Positions 1 through 12,336 are shown, counted from the first letter of the stretch. The stretch is DNA of 64,000 nucleotides from Persicaria tinctoria (GCA_037127255.1 JBANSL010000001.1:31056501-31120500); one strand, 5' to 3'. A program made the numbers and translations. Notes: a model not told the origin generated them from the letters alone.

Positions 1-1140
1 TCATAGGGTTCAAGATCTGTATTCGCGTCGGCGACCTCGACTCCGGCTCCACCCTCTTCTGCCAAGACGTCTTCTCCCGCACGCTGGGACTGTTCACATC
101 TTTTGGTTTTCTTAAACTTGAAGCTTTGTAACCTCTCTGTCTTCCGTCCTAGCTAGCTAGGGTTCCGTCTTCCTACGCCGGCTTCGAGGCTAATCGGATA
201 GAGAATGTCGTGGAATCTATCTCGCATCCGCACCTTCGCCGATTCTGTTGTCCACCACGCCGGCCAAGCTGTCGTCGGTGGCGACAAGCTGTTGCTAATT
301 CCATTGTTCCACTTCGAGGTGGTTTTTGCAGTCTCTAGCTTCTCCTGTTGACCGTCAATTGCTTTTGTTGTTCAGGGGGAAGATGCAGGTCTACCCGTGC
401 CTTCCTGATCAACTTCTCCTCGTTGAAGGCGCTCCCGAGGTAGGATTTTACATGGATTTACTCTGTTTGCTAAATCATTGCTCGCGATATTGAAGTTTAT
501 TTGTGGTTTAGTTGAACTGGATGTGCTTAATTTCAAGTGTTTAATTGGAATATTGTTATGAGATCTGTGTGGTAGGAAGGATGATTTGTGATTTAGGTGT
601 TTTTGAGATGGAATTTGGTGGTGGTAGCTTACCTGAAAAGGTGGTGCTATCTTGTTTTGCTGTGTGATTAAAAGTCGTCCAGTTGTTTGAATTCCTGCAA
701 AACTTAAGTTTTCTTAACTTGCTTGCATATGATACTCAACGAAATTGCATTGGGGATATGGATTGTTCTTGTCAAGTCGTAGTACAAGAAACTCTGTTCT
801 GTTTTTCAATGCTATTATAAATTATAATGCATATTTACAATACCCTTATGTTGCGACTTGAAGAACGACTTGTAGTGAGAGGCAAATATAAATTCAAGGA
901 CTTGTGTAATCTCCTTCATTGTATCTATTAGGTACAAATTTTGCTTTTGCAAGAGTCAATTTCACGAATGTTTTAAGATTTGGAGATCAATGTAAATATA
1001 TATATGCACGTGTGTGTTAACTAGAAATTGGATATTTGTTTCGTGTGCAGATGTTTCAACCGATGGAAGATGGTGCTACATTATTCTATGGGTTGTTCCA
1101 CATATGCCAGCTCTCCTACATCCCTTTATGTAAAAAGGTG
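1..1140 (+). other. Unassigned gene-like fragments
   Basis: This stretch is GC-rich at first (about 1-450) and then becomes AT-rich and intron-like. A 48-codon frame runs from the ATG at 205 to a TGA at 349-351. Its segment RTFADSVVHHAGQAV loosely resembles the N-terminus of a plant alpha/beta-hydrolase (lipase-like) family, from memory only. A second open piece near 384-440 ends at a plausible GT donor (about 440). Another, beginning MFQPMEDGATLFYGLF, lies at about 1051-1138 after a plausible AG acceptor. No continuous product can be assembled. These may be remnants of a host gene or fragments captured by a transposon. The function is not recognised. Confidence 0.3.
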
Positions 1141-1361
1141 TACAACCCTTTCAAATGGTCAAGTCTCAATGCAATTTTGAATTACTAAATACTCTATATT
1201 TGATCTCTATGGTTTGTCGCCTACTTGACTTCAACTTGCTAAATCTTAGTAGATGGGATAATTAAGGATGAATTTGGTAGTAAATTTTGTGTTTATTGGT
1301 TTTGAATTGGATTCAAAATATGAGAAGTTGCATTGGCTAAATTGATTTAATAAGTTTTAAA

Positions 1362-1430
1362 AGTCTATTAGCTCAATGGTAGAGCAATGTGCTTATGCAC
1401 AGAGATGTGGGTTCGACTCCTACATAGGCT
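1362..1430 (+). other. tRNA-like sequence (pol III A/B boxes)
   Basis: The 69-nt sequence folds on paper as a cloverleaf. The acceptor AGTCTAT pairs with ATAGGCT over 7 bp including one G-T. The D arm is GCTC/GAGC. The T arm carries GGTTCGACTCC, a perfect B box. The anticodon arm is abnormal: TGTGC and GCACA close a 4-nt loop, so no normal anticodon can be read. It faces inward toward the array and pairs with the inverted copy at 2327-2396. It is a tRNA-derived repeat rather than a working tRNA gene. Confidence 0.7.
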
Positions 1431-1433
1431 AAA

Positions 1434-2320
1434 TTGTTTGATTTTAATAGTTTGTATTATTTTATGAGAAAAGTGCAATTCATAATATTAATTGTGCACT
1501 TCATAATCTTATTCTTGCACTTTAACATTTTATTTATACACTTTATAATCTTAATTATGCACTTCATAATCTTATTCTTGTACTTTTTCATTTTATTTGT
1601 GCACTTCATAATCTTATTCATGGACTTGATATTATTATTCAAACAATTCATCATTGAATTCTTGCACTTTATCATTTTATTTATGCATTTCATAATCTTA
1701 ATTGTCATCATTTTATTTTTGCACTCTAACATCTTATTTATGCACTTTATCATATTATTCTTGCACTTTATAATTTTATTCATGAACAGAAATAAAAATT
1801 ATTTATGCACTTCATAATCTTAATTGTGCACTTCATCATTTTAGTCTTGCACTCTAAAATCTTATTTATGCACTTTATCATCTTATTCTTGCACTTTATA
1901 ATTTTATTCATGAACGGAAATAAAAATTATTTATGCACTTCATAATCTTAATTGTGCACTTCATCATTTTATTCTTGCACTCTAACATCTTATTTATGCA
2001 CTTTATCATCTTATTCTTGCACTTTATAATTTTATTCATGAACGGAAATAAAAATTATTTATGCACTTCATAATCTTAATTGTGCACTTCATCATTTTAG
2101 TCTTGCACTCTAACATCTTATTTATGCACTTTATCATCTTATTCTTGCACTTTATAATTTTATTCATGAACGGAAATAAAAATTATTTATGCACTTCATA
2201 ATCTTAATTGTGCACTTCATCATTTTATTCTTGCACTTTAACATCTTATTTATGCACTTTATCATCTTATTCTTGCACTTTATAATTTTATTCATGAAAG
2301 GAAATAAAAATAAGACACCC
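1434..2320. repeat. TGCAC-rich tandem array with ~128-bp higher-order unit
   Basis: Short AT-rich monomers of about 20-22 bp, each with a TGCACTT or TGCACTC core, repeat across the whole stretch. From about 1790 they are organised in a higher-order unit of about 128 bp (starts near 1791, 1919, 2047 and 2175), each ending with a 'ttcatgaacggaaataaa' segment. Reading frames through it (repeated HFIILF on one strand, lysine/asparagine-rich on the other) are by-products of the repeat. The array sits exactly between two inward-facing tRNA-like sequences. Confidence 0.85.
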
Positions 2321-2326
2321 ATAAAT

Positions 2327-2396
2327 AGCCTATGCTGGATTTGAACCCGCGTCTTTGTGCATAGCACATCGCTCTCCCATTTTGAGCTAATAAGCT
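2327..2396 (-). other. tRNA-like sequence, inverted partner
   Basis: On the minus strand this 70-nt sequence has acceptor AGCTTAT/ATAGGCT, D arm GCTC/GAGC, a GTGC...GCAC hairpin in place of a normal anticodon arm, and a T arm with GGTTCAAATCC (near-perfect B box). It is the mirror partner of 1362-1430. The next bases outward (about 2397-2425) match the outer flank of the tRNA-like copy at 27853, so the two loci share ancestry beyond the tRNA part. Confidence 0.7.
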
Positions 2397-2640
2397 TTTA
2401 ATGGCACATGATGAATATTAATGCAATTTTAGAATACAATTGGGCAATCTGAACTATATTAAGTGCAAAAATAAGATATATTAGTGCAATTTTAGATATA
2501 AAATGTGCAATTTGAAGTCGATAAATAGCAGAAGCCAAATATTAAACTTGGTTTCTAAAATGCAATCACCCTGTAACATTTTAATTATGAGAACTAAAGG
2601 AGTAAAGGTAGGGAAAAAATAATGGGTTGAGGTTTGCCAC
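2397..2640. other. AT-rich spacer, no gene seen
   Basis: The stretch has several 'tgcaatttta' repeats related to the neighbouring array. No coding signal was seen. Its last five bases (GCCAC, 2636-2640) are the left target duplication of the LTR element that follows. Confidence 0.6.
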
Positions 2641-4074
2641 TGACAAGAGGAAAACCTGTCGTTGTTCTTGCCAAAGAATACTCAAACTTACTAATTAGTA
2701 TAGCGTGCAAGCAAGAGATCGATCCACAGGGAAATCTATTAAATTCAAGTCTAATTATAATTGCTAAGAGTGAAAAGGGGGGGTTTTTAGTGTGAAAAGA
2801 TCTGCCTTTTAGCAAAGCAGAGACAAGCAAACAAAGTAAATTGATTGTAAAATTCAGTTGAGAGAAATAGGTTCACCTACAATTTATCACTTTAATTGAT
2901 GAATTCGATCCTTGTTTCAACCTCTAGTTCTTGTCTTTTCCTATCAATGTCCTTGTCCAGATCTTAGGTAGATTACTAGTCCTACGAGTCCTAGCAACTC
3001 TTATCTCTAAATAACCCTAACACGGTTAAGATTCAACCTAGAGATAGCATTAAGATTATGAATTAACCAAGGTACACATAATATCAAGCTACGAGTCGAT
3101 ATTCAACATGTATTCAACTTCCTACACATCCAATTAGTCCTACGAGTTCTAAAGGGATATGATTGCCACTTGGGTTAAGGTTCGCTACGAGGAATCTACA
3201 AAACCCTAGCAATTGAATGAATCTACTCTAACTAGTCGGCCAGGCCAGAGAGAATAAAACACATTCAAGCAATTAAGCGCAAGGAAGTCAAAACATTGCA
3301 ATAGGAATAAGAATTAGATTAAGAAACTCACAATTCAACAATCAAAGATCCAAATCGTAGGCGAAACCTCGAGAGTTTAGTTGCTCATGCTCAACGGCGC
3401 TCTCCACAATGGTGTAAAGTGCATAAGGTCAATGAAAATAATAACTAGAAAAACCTTAAATAGTCTTTAGAAAGTCGGCCAAATAACTTAATAAACAACC
3501 CTAAGTAAAGTCCAGTTTTGAATCGGCGTTTCTGTGAAGGCCGTGGGGCAGCCACCACAGGCCGCGGGGCGGCCAGGCGATCAGCGAAATCGTTCGACAG
3601 AGCTTCGAGCCGCGGGGCGGCTAGCTTGGCCGCGAGGCGGCTGTTACTGTTCACAATAATTTTTCTGTTTCGAATTTGGTCTCGATGTCAACATGAAAGT
3701 TGTAGATATCGGAAAGAGCTTTCCAACGCATGGTCATAATAGTCAATCGGACCACCGAGGCCTCCAGAAAGTGCAAAACAAGTTCAGCATGTCTGTCGAC
3801 AACTTTTGTTGACTTGTTCTTCACTTAGGCTCTCTAACTTCGATTCCGCTCCCGGGCTCTTCACTTTTCCTCCTCCTCTTCACTCTTCCTTCATCCATGA
3901 GCCTCCTCATTCCTAGTCGGATCCACATATACCTGAAATAATCCATAAAAGCGTGTAGATTCCGATTCCACCAACAACACAAGTATAAATGCAAATCTAG
4001 CTTAAACTATGCATTATGCACATCTAAATCATGCTAAATGCAACCTAATATGCCTACCTAAATGCATGCTATCA
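2641..4074 (-). repeat. 3' LTR of Ath-1
   Basis: This 1434-bp LTR has TG...CA ends. Compared with the 5' LTR it has only scattered substitutions, plus one extra GC-rich unit near 3622-3641. It carries three GCCGC-GGG-GCGGC-type inverted-repeat motifs at 3561-3573, 3609-3621 and 3629-3641 (the last with one change). Confidence 0.92.
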
Positions 4075-4112
4075 AATTCCCCCACACTTAAGCCTTTGCT
4101 TGTCCTCAAGCA
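4075..4112 (-). other. 3' polypurine tract neighbourhood of Ath-1
   Basis: Read on the minus strand, a 'ttgaggacaagcaaagg' segment is followed by 'cttaagtgtgggggaa' immediately before the LTR start TGATAGC. A purine-rich tract abutting the 3' LTR is where plus-strand DNA synthesis is primed. A second copy of the same composite motif occurs at 5456-5500. Confidence 0.7.
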
Positions 4113-5455
4113 ATTAAAACCAAATCTAATCAACACCCCATAGACAAGCAATCCATGTAATAACTTTGGTAAAACATTTAAAAGCTAAAAATAGGGAAAC
4201 GAATATTGACAATTAACGTCATAACATGTATAGGTGCAATCCAAGGAATAAAGCAAGCATATTCATTCAACCTCACCGGGAAAATGTATTTTCACTCTCG
4301 CTCATGTGTTTAGGGTTAAACATTCACGCTCAAACTCAATCCTTGAAAACTTAGCTACAACAAAATTGCGTCAGTGGTCTAAATCTCCACCGCTAGTGAC
4401 TTCACATTCAACCAAAATCATGAGGTCTTTGTATGGGTTGTAATGGGGTCATGGTAGGAACATAGGGTATGAAAATTATTTAGGTTATGTGGTGTTAAAC
4501 ATCCGGGAAAAAGGGTTAGTAACCAACCAGAAAAACACCAACACCAAAACACTTCGTATACCATTCCAATAACACGTACTCCTTCACAATATCAATTCGC
4601 ACACAATTTTCCAATATCCACACAAACTCATTCATTTCTTTTTTTCTCTTTTGATAATGATTTTTTTTCTTTTCTTCTTTTTATTTTCTTGACTTTTACC
4701 CCTAAGTGAATTTTATCCTCCTTAGGTCCCAAGTAATAAGCACATATAAACCATCTCTATGAAGTACAAATGAATCACCCAACATAACTTTTCAACTCAA
4801 AGCAACTCCATCTATACATCAAGATATTCACCAACTCTTCTCCTAATTCCCGGATGGGTTAGGCTAATAATTGGCTAGGAAGATTTTGTGGAGCTAGCAA
4901 AATAGGCTTATAAGGCTCAAATTGGCTTCAAGCAAAGGATAATGTGTACGGGTGGATAGAGTATATAATGGCTAAAAGAAAATCATGCCTCAATCACTTT
5001 ATGGTTACATGTAAAAATCATGTAAATGCAGCCTCAATAAAGATATCTTAACGCAATTTAAAGAGGAAGTAATCAAGGAGAGTATTCACACACAAAGAAA
5101 CTAGAGGACATATATGTGTAGTCCCAATAAGGCCAAAATAACTCACAAGGTGAAATTGTTAGAACTTCAATACCACTTAAATTCCAAAGACTATACATGC
5201 TCAATTATCTCATCAATCTTGTTCCCAAAAAGTCTATAAAAACAATTCAAAGTTTCAAACACTTCAAGCAAGTCATGGGGCACATGATAAGATAAATATA
5301 GAGGACAAGTAGCCTAGATGGGAAAATAAGACCTAAAGTGTATGAAATGCATGATATTTTTGGATTTTTTTTTGCAAATGCAATATATGAGTAAAAATAA
5401 ATATGAAAACATAAATAAACATGATATGCAAAATCTATCTATATGCAATGCAATC

Positions 5456-5500
5456 CCTCCCCCACACTTAAATGTTTCATTGTCCTCAATGAAAATTAAA
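5456..5500 (-). other. Internal second polypurine-like motif of Ath-1
   Basis: On the minus strand this reads 'cattgaggacaatgaaac' then 'atttaagtgtgggggagg'. It is a close relative of the polypurine neighbourhood at 4075-4112, about 1.4 kb away. Related double motifs occur in element F (59545-59582 and 61064-61098). Confidence 0.6.
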
Positions 5501-5883
5501 GACAACAAAATATAAAAATACGAAGGAAAGAAAGAAAAACTGACTTGCTGATTGCATTGGTGGTAGGTGAGGGGGAGTTGAGGAAAGGAAACTTGTCTGT
5601 CCCGTCAGAGGCCGCGGGGCGGCCATACTAGGCCGCGGGGCGGCTAAGGACACAACTTAGCCGCGGGGCGGCTTTCTTGGCCGCGGGGCGGCCTGCGAAA
5701 TTTAGCTCTGCAGCGCCTTTTCTCCCTGCGGTGTTAGCATCCTACAACCGAACAAAACCAAAACTAGTCTGATAAAACAAAAGACACATATGAAAATAGA
5801 AAACTTACCTTGGGTTGCCTCCCAAGCAGCGCCTTTGGTTACCGTCGTTGGCTCGACGTTATATTCATCCACTCATTCAAGAC

Positions 5884-6801
5884 TCAAGCGGACATCGACA
5901 GCGCCCTCAAAAGCAAATCAAACTCTCGTGCCCAACCGATATTCGAATGCACACTGAAAAAGAAATAATTGGTAATTAAAATTTCAGCAATGATGAACAT
6001 TACCAACTTACCCTTCATTCGAGCTTGATTCTCCCTCGAGGGTATGTAAGACCACCAACACAGTTCTGTTGGGGGTTTGTTGAAGTAGTGGCTCCAAGGA
6101 TCGATATATTCACCAAAATCTCCCAATTTGCAAAATGTACCAGTTTCTTGTTCAGGAACCACAGAAATTAGTTCCAGACTTGGCTCTTTGATAGACGAGT
6201 TGGGGATGATTTCTCCGAATGAAGGGGGCATCGAAACATCATCAATCTCTATGGACGTTCCCTGAGATTTCGTGTCGATAACCACTCGATGCTCTTCTTC
6301 ATTACCAGAGAATTCATCGTTGTCTGCATCTTGGCTTTCATCAAGTTGAGGAATAGAATGCACCTTAACTATCAACTCTTTCAATGTTTGCGAGAGTCGG
6401 ATAATTGCTTCCCCATTTTGATTCATAGCTTCCCCAGTTTGATTCACTATCTCACGTAATTGCCCTATCTGCTCCATTAAGACAATGGTTGACTCCTCCA
6501 TGGATGGGTCGGAGTACTCCATTGGTTGAAATGTCGAAGTGTAGGATTCTTCCTCCGCTGATTGGTCACCCATGTAGCAGAGAAGATCCCATAATCCCGA
6601 CACTCCTAAACCAGCAAAGCTTCCATTGTTTATGGACCTGGCAAGTTCTCGGGTCTGAGGAGCCATGCCCTCAAAAACGCAAACCACCACATCTCGCAAA
6701 CTATCTCGGAAACCCCGTGAATAACGGATGTTAAATAAATTTTGCACTCTTGTGAGGTATTTGTGAAAATATTCTCCCTCAAACTGCCATAACTTCAACA
6801 T
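5884..6801 (-). CDS. gag-like protein of Ath-1 (305 aa)
   Basis: This is the only long frame in Ath-1 and lies downstream of its primer site on the minus strand. The N-terminal part (FEGEYFHKYLTRVQNLF) has the look of a retrotransposon gag region. Residues about 105-150 form a hydrophobic heptad pattern (IGQLREIVNQTGEAM) that could be a coiled coil, followed by a very acidic stretch (DADNDEFSGNEEEH). No zinc knuckle or protease motif is visible. The ATG at 6801 is the first in frame, and the real start could differ. The assignment rests mainly on position, and the function is inferred. Confidence 0.5.
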   Translation of the reverse strand: MLKLWQFEGEYFHKYLTRVQNLFNIRYSRGFRDSLRDVVVCVFEGMAPQTRELARSINNGSFAGLGVSGLWDLLCYMGDQSAEEESYTSTFQPMEYSDPSMEESTIVLMEQIGQLREIVNQTGEAMNQNGEAIIRLSQTLKELIVKVHSIPQLDESQDADNDEFSGNEEEHRVVIDTKSQGTSIEIDDVSMPPSFGEIIPNSSIKEPSLELISVVPEQETGTFCKLGDFGEYIDPWSHYFNKPPTELCWWSYIPSRENQARMKGKLVMFIIAEILITNYFFFSVHSNIGWAREFDLLLRALSMSA

Positions 6802-6915
6802 CTAGAAATATTAGTAATAAGGTGTCGTGAACCGTAAGATAGGTCCACGACGGGGTTAGAGTTAAATATATACAAAAGTTAGCAATTAAAATAACACAAG
6901 AATTAAATAAGAGTT

Positions 6916-6932
6916 CCCCGGCAACGGCGCCA
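6916..6932 (-). other. Primer-binding site of Ath-1, tRNA-Asp type
   Basis: The 17 bases just inside the 5' LTR read TGGCGCCGTTGCCGGGG on the minus strand. This is the complement of the 3' end of plant tRNA-Asp (from memory), the primer used by Athila-type elements. It fixes the element as minus-strand and the LTR at 6937-8346 as the 5' LTR. Confidence 0.85.
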
Positions 6933-6936
6933 AATT

Positions 6937-8346
6937 TGACAAGAGGAAAACCTGTCGTTATTCTTGCCAAAGAATACTCAAACTTACTAATTAGTATAGC
7001 GTGCAAGCAAGAGATCGATCCACAGGGAAATCTATTAAATTCAAGTCTAATTATAATTGCTAAGAGAGAAAAGGGGGGGGGGGTTTAGTGTGAAAAGATC
7101 TGCCTTTTAGCAAAGCAGAGACAAGCAAACAAAGTAAATTGATTGTAAAATTCAGTTGAGAGAAATAGGTTCACCTACAATTTATCACTTTAATTGATGA
7201 ATTCGATCCTTGTTTCAGCCTCTAGTTCTTGTCTTTTCCTATCAATGTCCTTGTCCAAATCTTACGTAGATTACTAGTCCTACGAGTCCTAGCAACCCTT
7301 ATCTCTAAATAACCCTAATACGGTTAAGATTCAACCTAGAGATAGCATTAAGATTATGAATTAACCAAGGTACACATAATATCAAGCTACGAGTCGATAT
7401 TCAACATGTATTCAACTTCCTACAAATCCAATTAGTCCTACGAGTCCTAAAGGGATATGATTGCCACTTGGGTTAAGGTTCGCTATGAGGAATCTACAAA
7501 ACCCTAGCAATTGAATGAATCTACTCTAACTAGTCGGCCAGACCAGAGAGAATAAAACACATTCAAGCAATTAAGCGCAAGGAAGTCAAAACATTGCAAT
7601 AGGAATAAGAACTAGATTAAGAAACTCACAATTCAACAATCAAAGATCCAAATCGTAGGCGAAACCTCGAGAGTTTAGTTGCTCATGCTCAACGGCGCTC
7701 TCCACAATGGTGTAAAGTGCATAAGGTCAATGAAAATAATAACTAGAAAAACCTTAAATAGTCTTTAGAAAGTCGGCCAAATAACTTAATAAACAACCCT
7801 AAGTAAAGTCCAGTTTTGAATCGGCGTTTCTGTGAAGGTCGCGGGGCAGCCACCACAGGCCGCGGGGCGGCCAGGCGATCAGCGAAATCGTTCGACAGAG
7901 CTTCGAGCCGCGGGGCGGCTGTTACTGTTCACAGTAATTTTTCCGTTTCGAATTGTGTCTCGATGTGAAAGTTGTAGATCTCGGAAAGAGCTTTCCAACG
8001 CATGGTCATAATAGTCAATCGGACCACCGAGGCCTCCAGAAAGTGCGAAACAAGTTCAGCATGTCTATCGACAACTTCTGTTGACTTTTTCTTCACTTAG
8101 GCTCTCTAACTTCGATTCCGCTCCCGGGCTCTTCACTTTTCCTCCTCCTCTTCACTCTTCCTTCATCCATGAGCCTCCTCATTCCTAGTCGGATCCACAT
8201 ATACCTGAAATAATCTATAAAAGCGTGTAGATTCCGATTCCACCAACAACACAAGTATAAATGCAAATCTAGCTTAAACTATGCATTATGCACATCTAAA
8301 TCATGCTAAATGCAACCTAATATGCCTACCTAAATGCATGCTATCA
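6937..8346 (-). repeat. 5' LTR of Ath-1
   Basis: This 1410-bp LTR is nearly identical to 2641-4074. It has two copies of the GCCGC-GGG-GCGGC motif (7859-7871 and 7907-7919) where the other LTR has three. The right-hand target duplication GCCAC follows at 8347-8351. Confidence 0.92.
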
Positions 8347-8423
8347 GCCACCACAAATCTGAACTTGCCAGCACACAAGAGCCCTAGCCTTAATTTCTAG
8401 CCAATGCATAAAATGGAGTGCAC

Positions 8424-9026
8424 CTTTAATGCCAAAGTTTTCGCATTAAGTAGGCCTTTCATACATCCAATCTCATGATTCAATGCCTTTAGCTGCATAA
8501 GACAAGTATATCAACACAAAATAAACACCCAAATCCAACAAGTTTTCAATCTAGTGATACTTGCCTTATCTTTACCAGAATTCAGTTTCTGAAGAATGAG
8601 AGAAAATGAAACCAGGATCAGCAATGTAGAAATGAAAAATAATAAATAGGAAAAAAAAATAGCAAGAGCTGAAGAAATATGAGAGCGAGTTAAGATATCA
8701 GACCGCTAACAGTTGGTTGTTTGCTTGAGCGAGTTGCAAGTTCTGTTGATACATGTTCTGCAAATGCAGCCCTGACTTTTGTAGCTCAGTGGCACTTATC
8801 TCAGTGATTTTACTTTCAGCTTTGATTAAGGTCACAACTTATGTAATAAGAAAGAAGACAATGCATGAGAAAGAAGAAAGAAACCTAGACAATTTGGGTG
8901 AAAAGAACATATGCATCAAGAAAGTATGAGCAATTATGTTGAGAAAATTGAAAAAACAAAAGGATACTTGCGCTCAACAAGCTGCAACTTTAAGGCAAAA
9001 ATTTTCTTCTTCAAGCCCTCATTTTC
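8424..9026 (-). pseudogene. Shugoshin-like exon fragments
   Basis: Four exon-like blocks with intron borders lie on the minus strand: 8968-9026 (ENEGLKKKIFALKL), 8704-8819 (ITEISATELQK and YQQNLQLAQANNQLLA), 8565-8588 (KLNSGKDK) and 8424-8492 (LKALNHEIGCMKGLLNAK). In order they match the conserved N-terminal coiled-coil region of plant shugoshin, which protects centromeric cohesion and has QQNLQLAQAN, LNSGKDK and LGCxNGLL-type motifs (family knowledge). The blocks end in AG/GT or AG/GC borders. No start exon and no C-terminal basic motif are seen. The 3' side is cut off 78 bp before Ath-1. The region is either a captured fragment or a broken gene. Confidence 0.72.
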
Positions 9027-9649
9027 CTGAATAAGAATCGAGAGAGAAAACATGAAAGCAAATGGTGCACTCCATTTTATGCATGGCCCACATAACTCAT
9101 AAATCCTACTCCGTGTTATCTAATCTAACTAGCCCTAATTTCTTATAAGACATCAAATGGCGGTCAGATAATGGATAATTGCCATAATTATGCAAGAACA
9201 TGAAAGCAAGATATGTCTGTCATTGGAACTAAACCTTAAGCACAACGTTACGAGATTGAGGGCACTTTTGTGGGTTCCCAGTTCAACTTTAAACCCTTCC
9301 TATGATATTTTCAGAATATTGTCTTGAAGACAATGATGCATACTCAAGAACTCCTAAAAGAAATACAGGATTACATGAAATGGATTGTTTGATGCTTCAA
9401 AACTTGCTTTCCTTCAGGACTCCAAAGTCCTTGTAGGGTAATCTTCATAGCCTGTGATCCCTGTTATCTTAATAAGATTGATGGGCTGTACCAACAATTA
9501 AGAGATTTAAAGCAGCAAAGATGATAAAAATCAAAATGTTAAGAATCTCAAGAGGCTGCACAACACCATGCTAATCTTTAGCTACAATAAGACGTTTTCA
9601 TTTCAAAAAATAAAAAACAAAAAACAAAGCAACTACAACTAGGCAATAC

Positions 9650-9950
9650 TTGTTGGTGGCCGATGTTTCTTCTGTATTTTTTTTGTTCTTATACTTGAAG
9701 ACGATCACTTTATCATCAAGCAACTGCAATATGAATAACAAATAACAAAATTCATGAATTTTTAGATTACCAGCTCCATGATGGATTAAGATGAAGACGG
9801 TAGACAGAAGATTAACAAAAATTGTATCAAAAGAGGGATTGAAGTACTTGTTCTTCCACTACAGTATGCACAACATCATTAATAACAACATGCTTACCAA
9901 TGTAGGTACTGGTTTTTTTACCCACCAGCAAAACCTTGCTTAGAATGATC
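9650..9950 (-). pseudogene. Ribosomal protein L21-like exon fragments
   Basis: The exon at about 9851-9950 encodes KVLLVGKKTSTYIGKHVV and VINDVVHTVVEEQ, with AG acceptor and GT donor. The exon at about 9650-9723 continues DDKVIVFKYKNKK. A shift of frame within the A-run then gives KYRRNIGHQQ. This matches organellar bL21 (typically VVEE...DDKVIVFKYKKKK.YRRNIGHRQ), probably the mitochondrial form. The first exon and the C-terminus are missing and there is a frameshift, so it is a fragment, not a working ribosomal gene. Confidence 0.72.
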
Positions 9951-10023
9951 TATAGATAATAGAACCCTAATTTAATACTTCCCAAAAATAAGCCCTAAAA
10001 AGGGGAGGAATTGTAGAAATTAC

Positions 10024-10293
10024 CTGGGTGGCTTTGATGACGGCGCCTCTAGCAAGGTAGAAAGTCATGTGACTGATAAGGGTGAAGCTTTGAGTCAAGT
10101 AAACTCCAGGGGATGTAGAGGAGGTGTTGAATCCGGTAAATCGCTGCCCTGAAGGCACTGGTGTTGAGCGTCTTGCCATCACCGATGCCGCCGAAATCGG
10201 GAATTGAAGCAAGGAGTTGAAGCAAAGAGAAATCATTGCCCTAATCCCTAGCATCCCCACCAGCGTCGCCGCCGCCTTCGGGACATCGTTCAT
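10024..10293 (-). pseudogene. Polygalacturonase (GH28)-like first-exon fragment
   Basis: Two overlapping frames give the two halves of a GH28 N-terminal region. One reads GGIGDGKTLNTSAFRAAIYR, the other GVYLTQSFTLISHMTFYLAR followed by GAVIKATQ, ending at a CAG/gtaatt donor at 10024. In plant polygalacturonases these are one continuous frame joined by a glycine-rich linker. Here the linker is missing and the frame has shifted. The enzyme family hydrolyses pectin in the cell wall. The fragment cannot encode an active enzyme because the catalytic right-handed helix is absent. Confidence 0.7.
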
Positions 10294-10424
10294 CTGATTC
10301 GGCCAGATTCGACACCGGAGAGAGGAAATCTCAAAGAGAGAGATGAGATATTGAGAGAGAACGTTGCTGGCAATTTTTTTCCCCGTAAAATCAACCCGCG
10401 CCCAAACATTAATAGAATTAGGTC

Positions 10425-10487
10425 CATTTTCACTTTAAGAGTTTTTTTCATCTTAAGCCTCATTTTCTTTTCATTTGAACCTTTACC
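10425..10487. repeat. Terminal repeat of a TA-microsatellite-associated TIR element (end 'D')
   Basis: Read inward from the microsatellite on the minus strand, this has the same layout as the ends of element B: 'ggttcaaatgaaaa', 'ggcttaagatgaaaa', then 'ctcttaaagtgaaaatgg'. It is the outer end of whatever carries the exon mosaic 8424-10293. The opposite end was not found in the window. Confidence 0.6.
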
Positions 10488-10499
10488 TATATATATATA

Positions 10500-10583
<84 letters not shown>
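10488..10583. repeat. (TA)n/(GA)n microsatellite
   Basis: About 58 bp of TA dinucleotides run directly into about 39 bp of GA. The tract lies between end D and element C. Confidence 0.95.

Positions 10584-12336
<1,753 letters not shown>

Larger units (their letters stand above)
2641..8346 (-). mobile_element. Complete non-autonomous Athila-like LTR retrotransposon (element 'Ath-1')
   Basis: Two near-identical direct repeats of about 1.4 kb (2641-4074 and 6937-8346) begin TGACAAGAGG and end GCTATCA on the plus strand. A perfect 5-bp target duplication GCCAC lies at 2636-2640 and 8347-8351. On the minus strand the order is 5' LTR (6937-8346), primer site, a gag-like frame, non-coding sequence, polypurine tract (about 4075-4097) and 3' LTR. 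No protease, reverse transcriptase, RNase H or integrase was found, so it would depend on proteins from another element. The high LTR identity suggests recent insertion. It lies just downstream of shugoshin-like exons. Confidence 0.93.

Noticed and set aside
1362..1430. Functional nuclear tRNA gene
   Set aside because: The anticodon loop is only 4 nt, and related copies occur in transposons; no anticodon can be assigned.
1434..1817. Hydrophobic protein of 127 residues (repeated HFIILF)
   Set aside because: It is a translation of the TGCAC tandem array; the opposite strand and other frames are open too, and the peptide repeat follows the DNA repeat.
1434..2320. CRISPR-like array
   Set aside because: Regular short repeats, but no unique spacers; monomers are degenerate and the setting is a plant nuclear genome.
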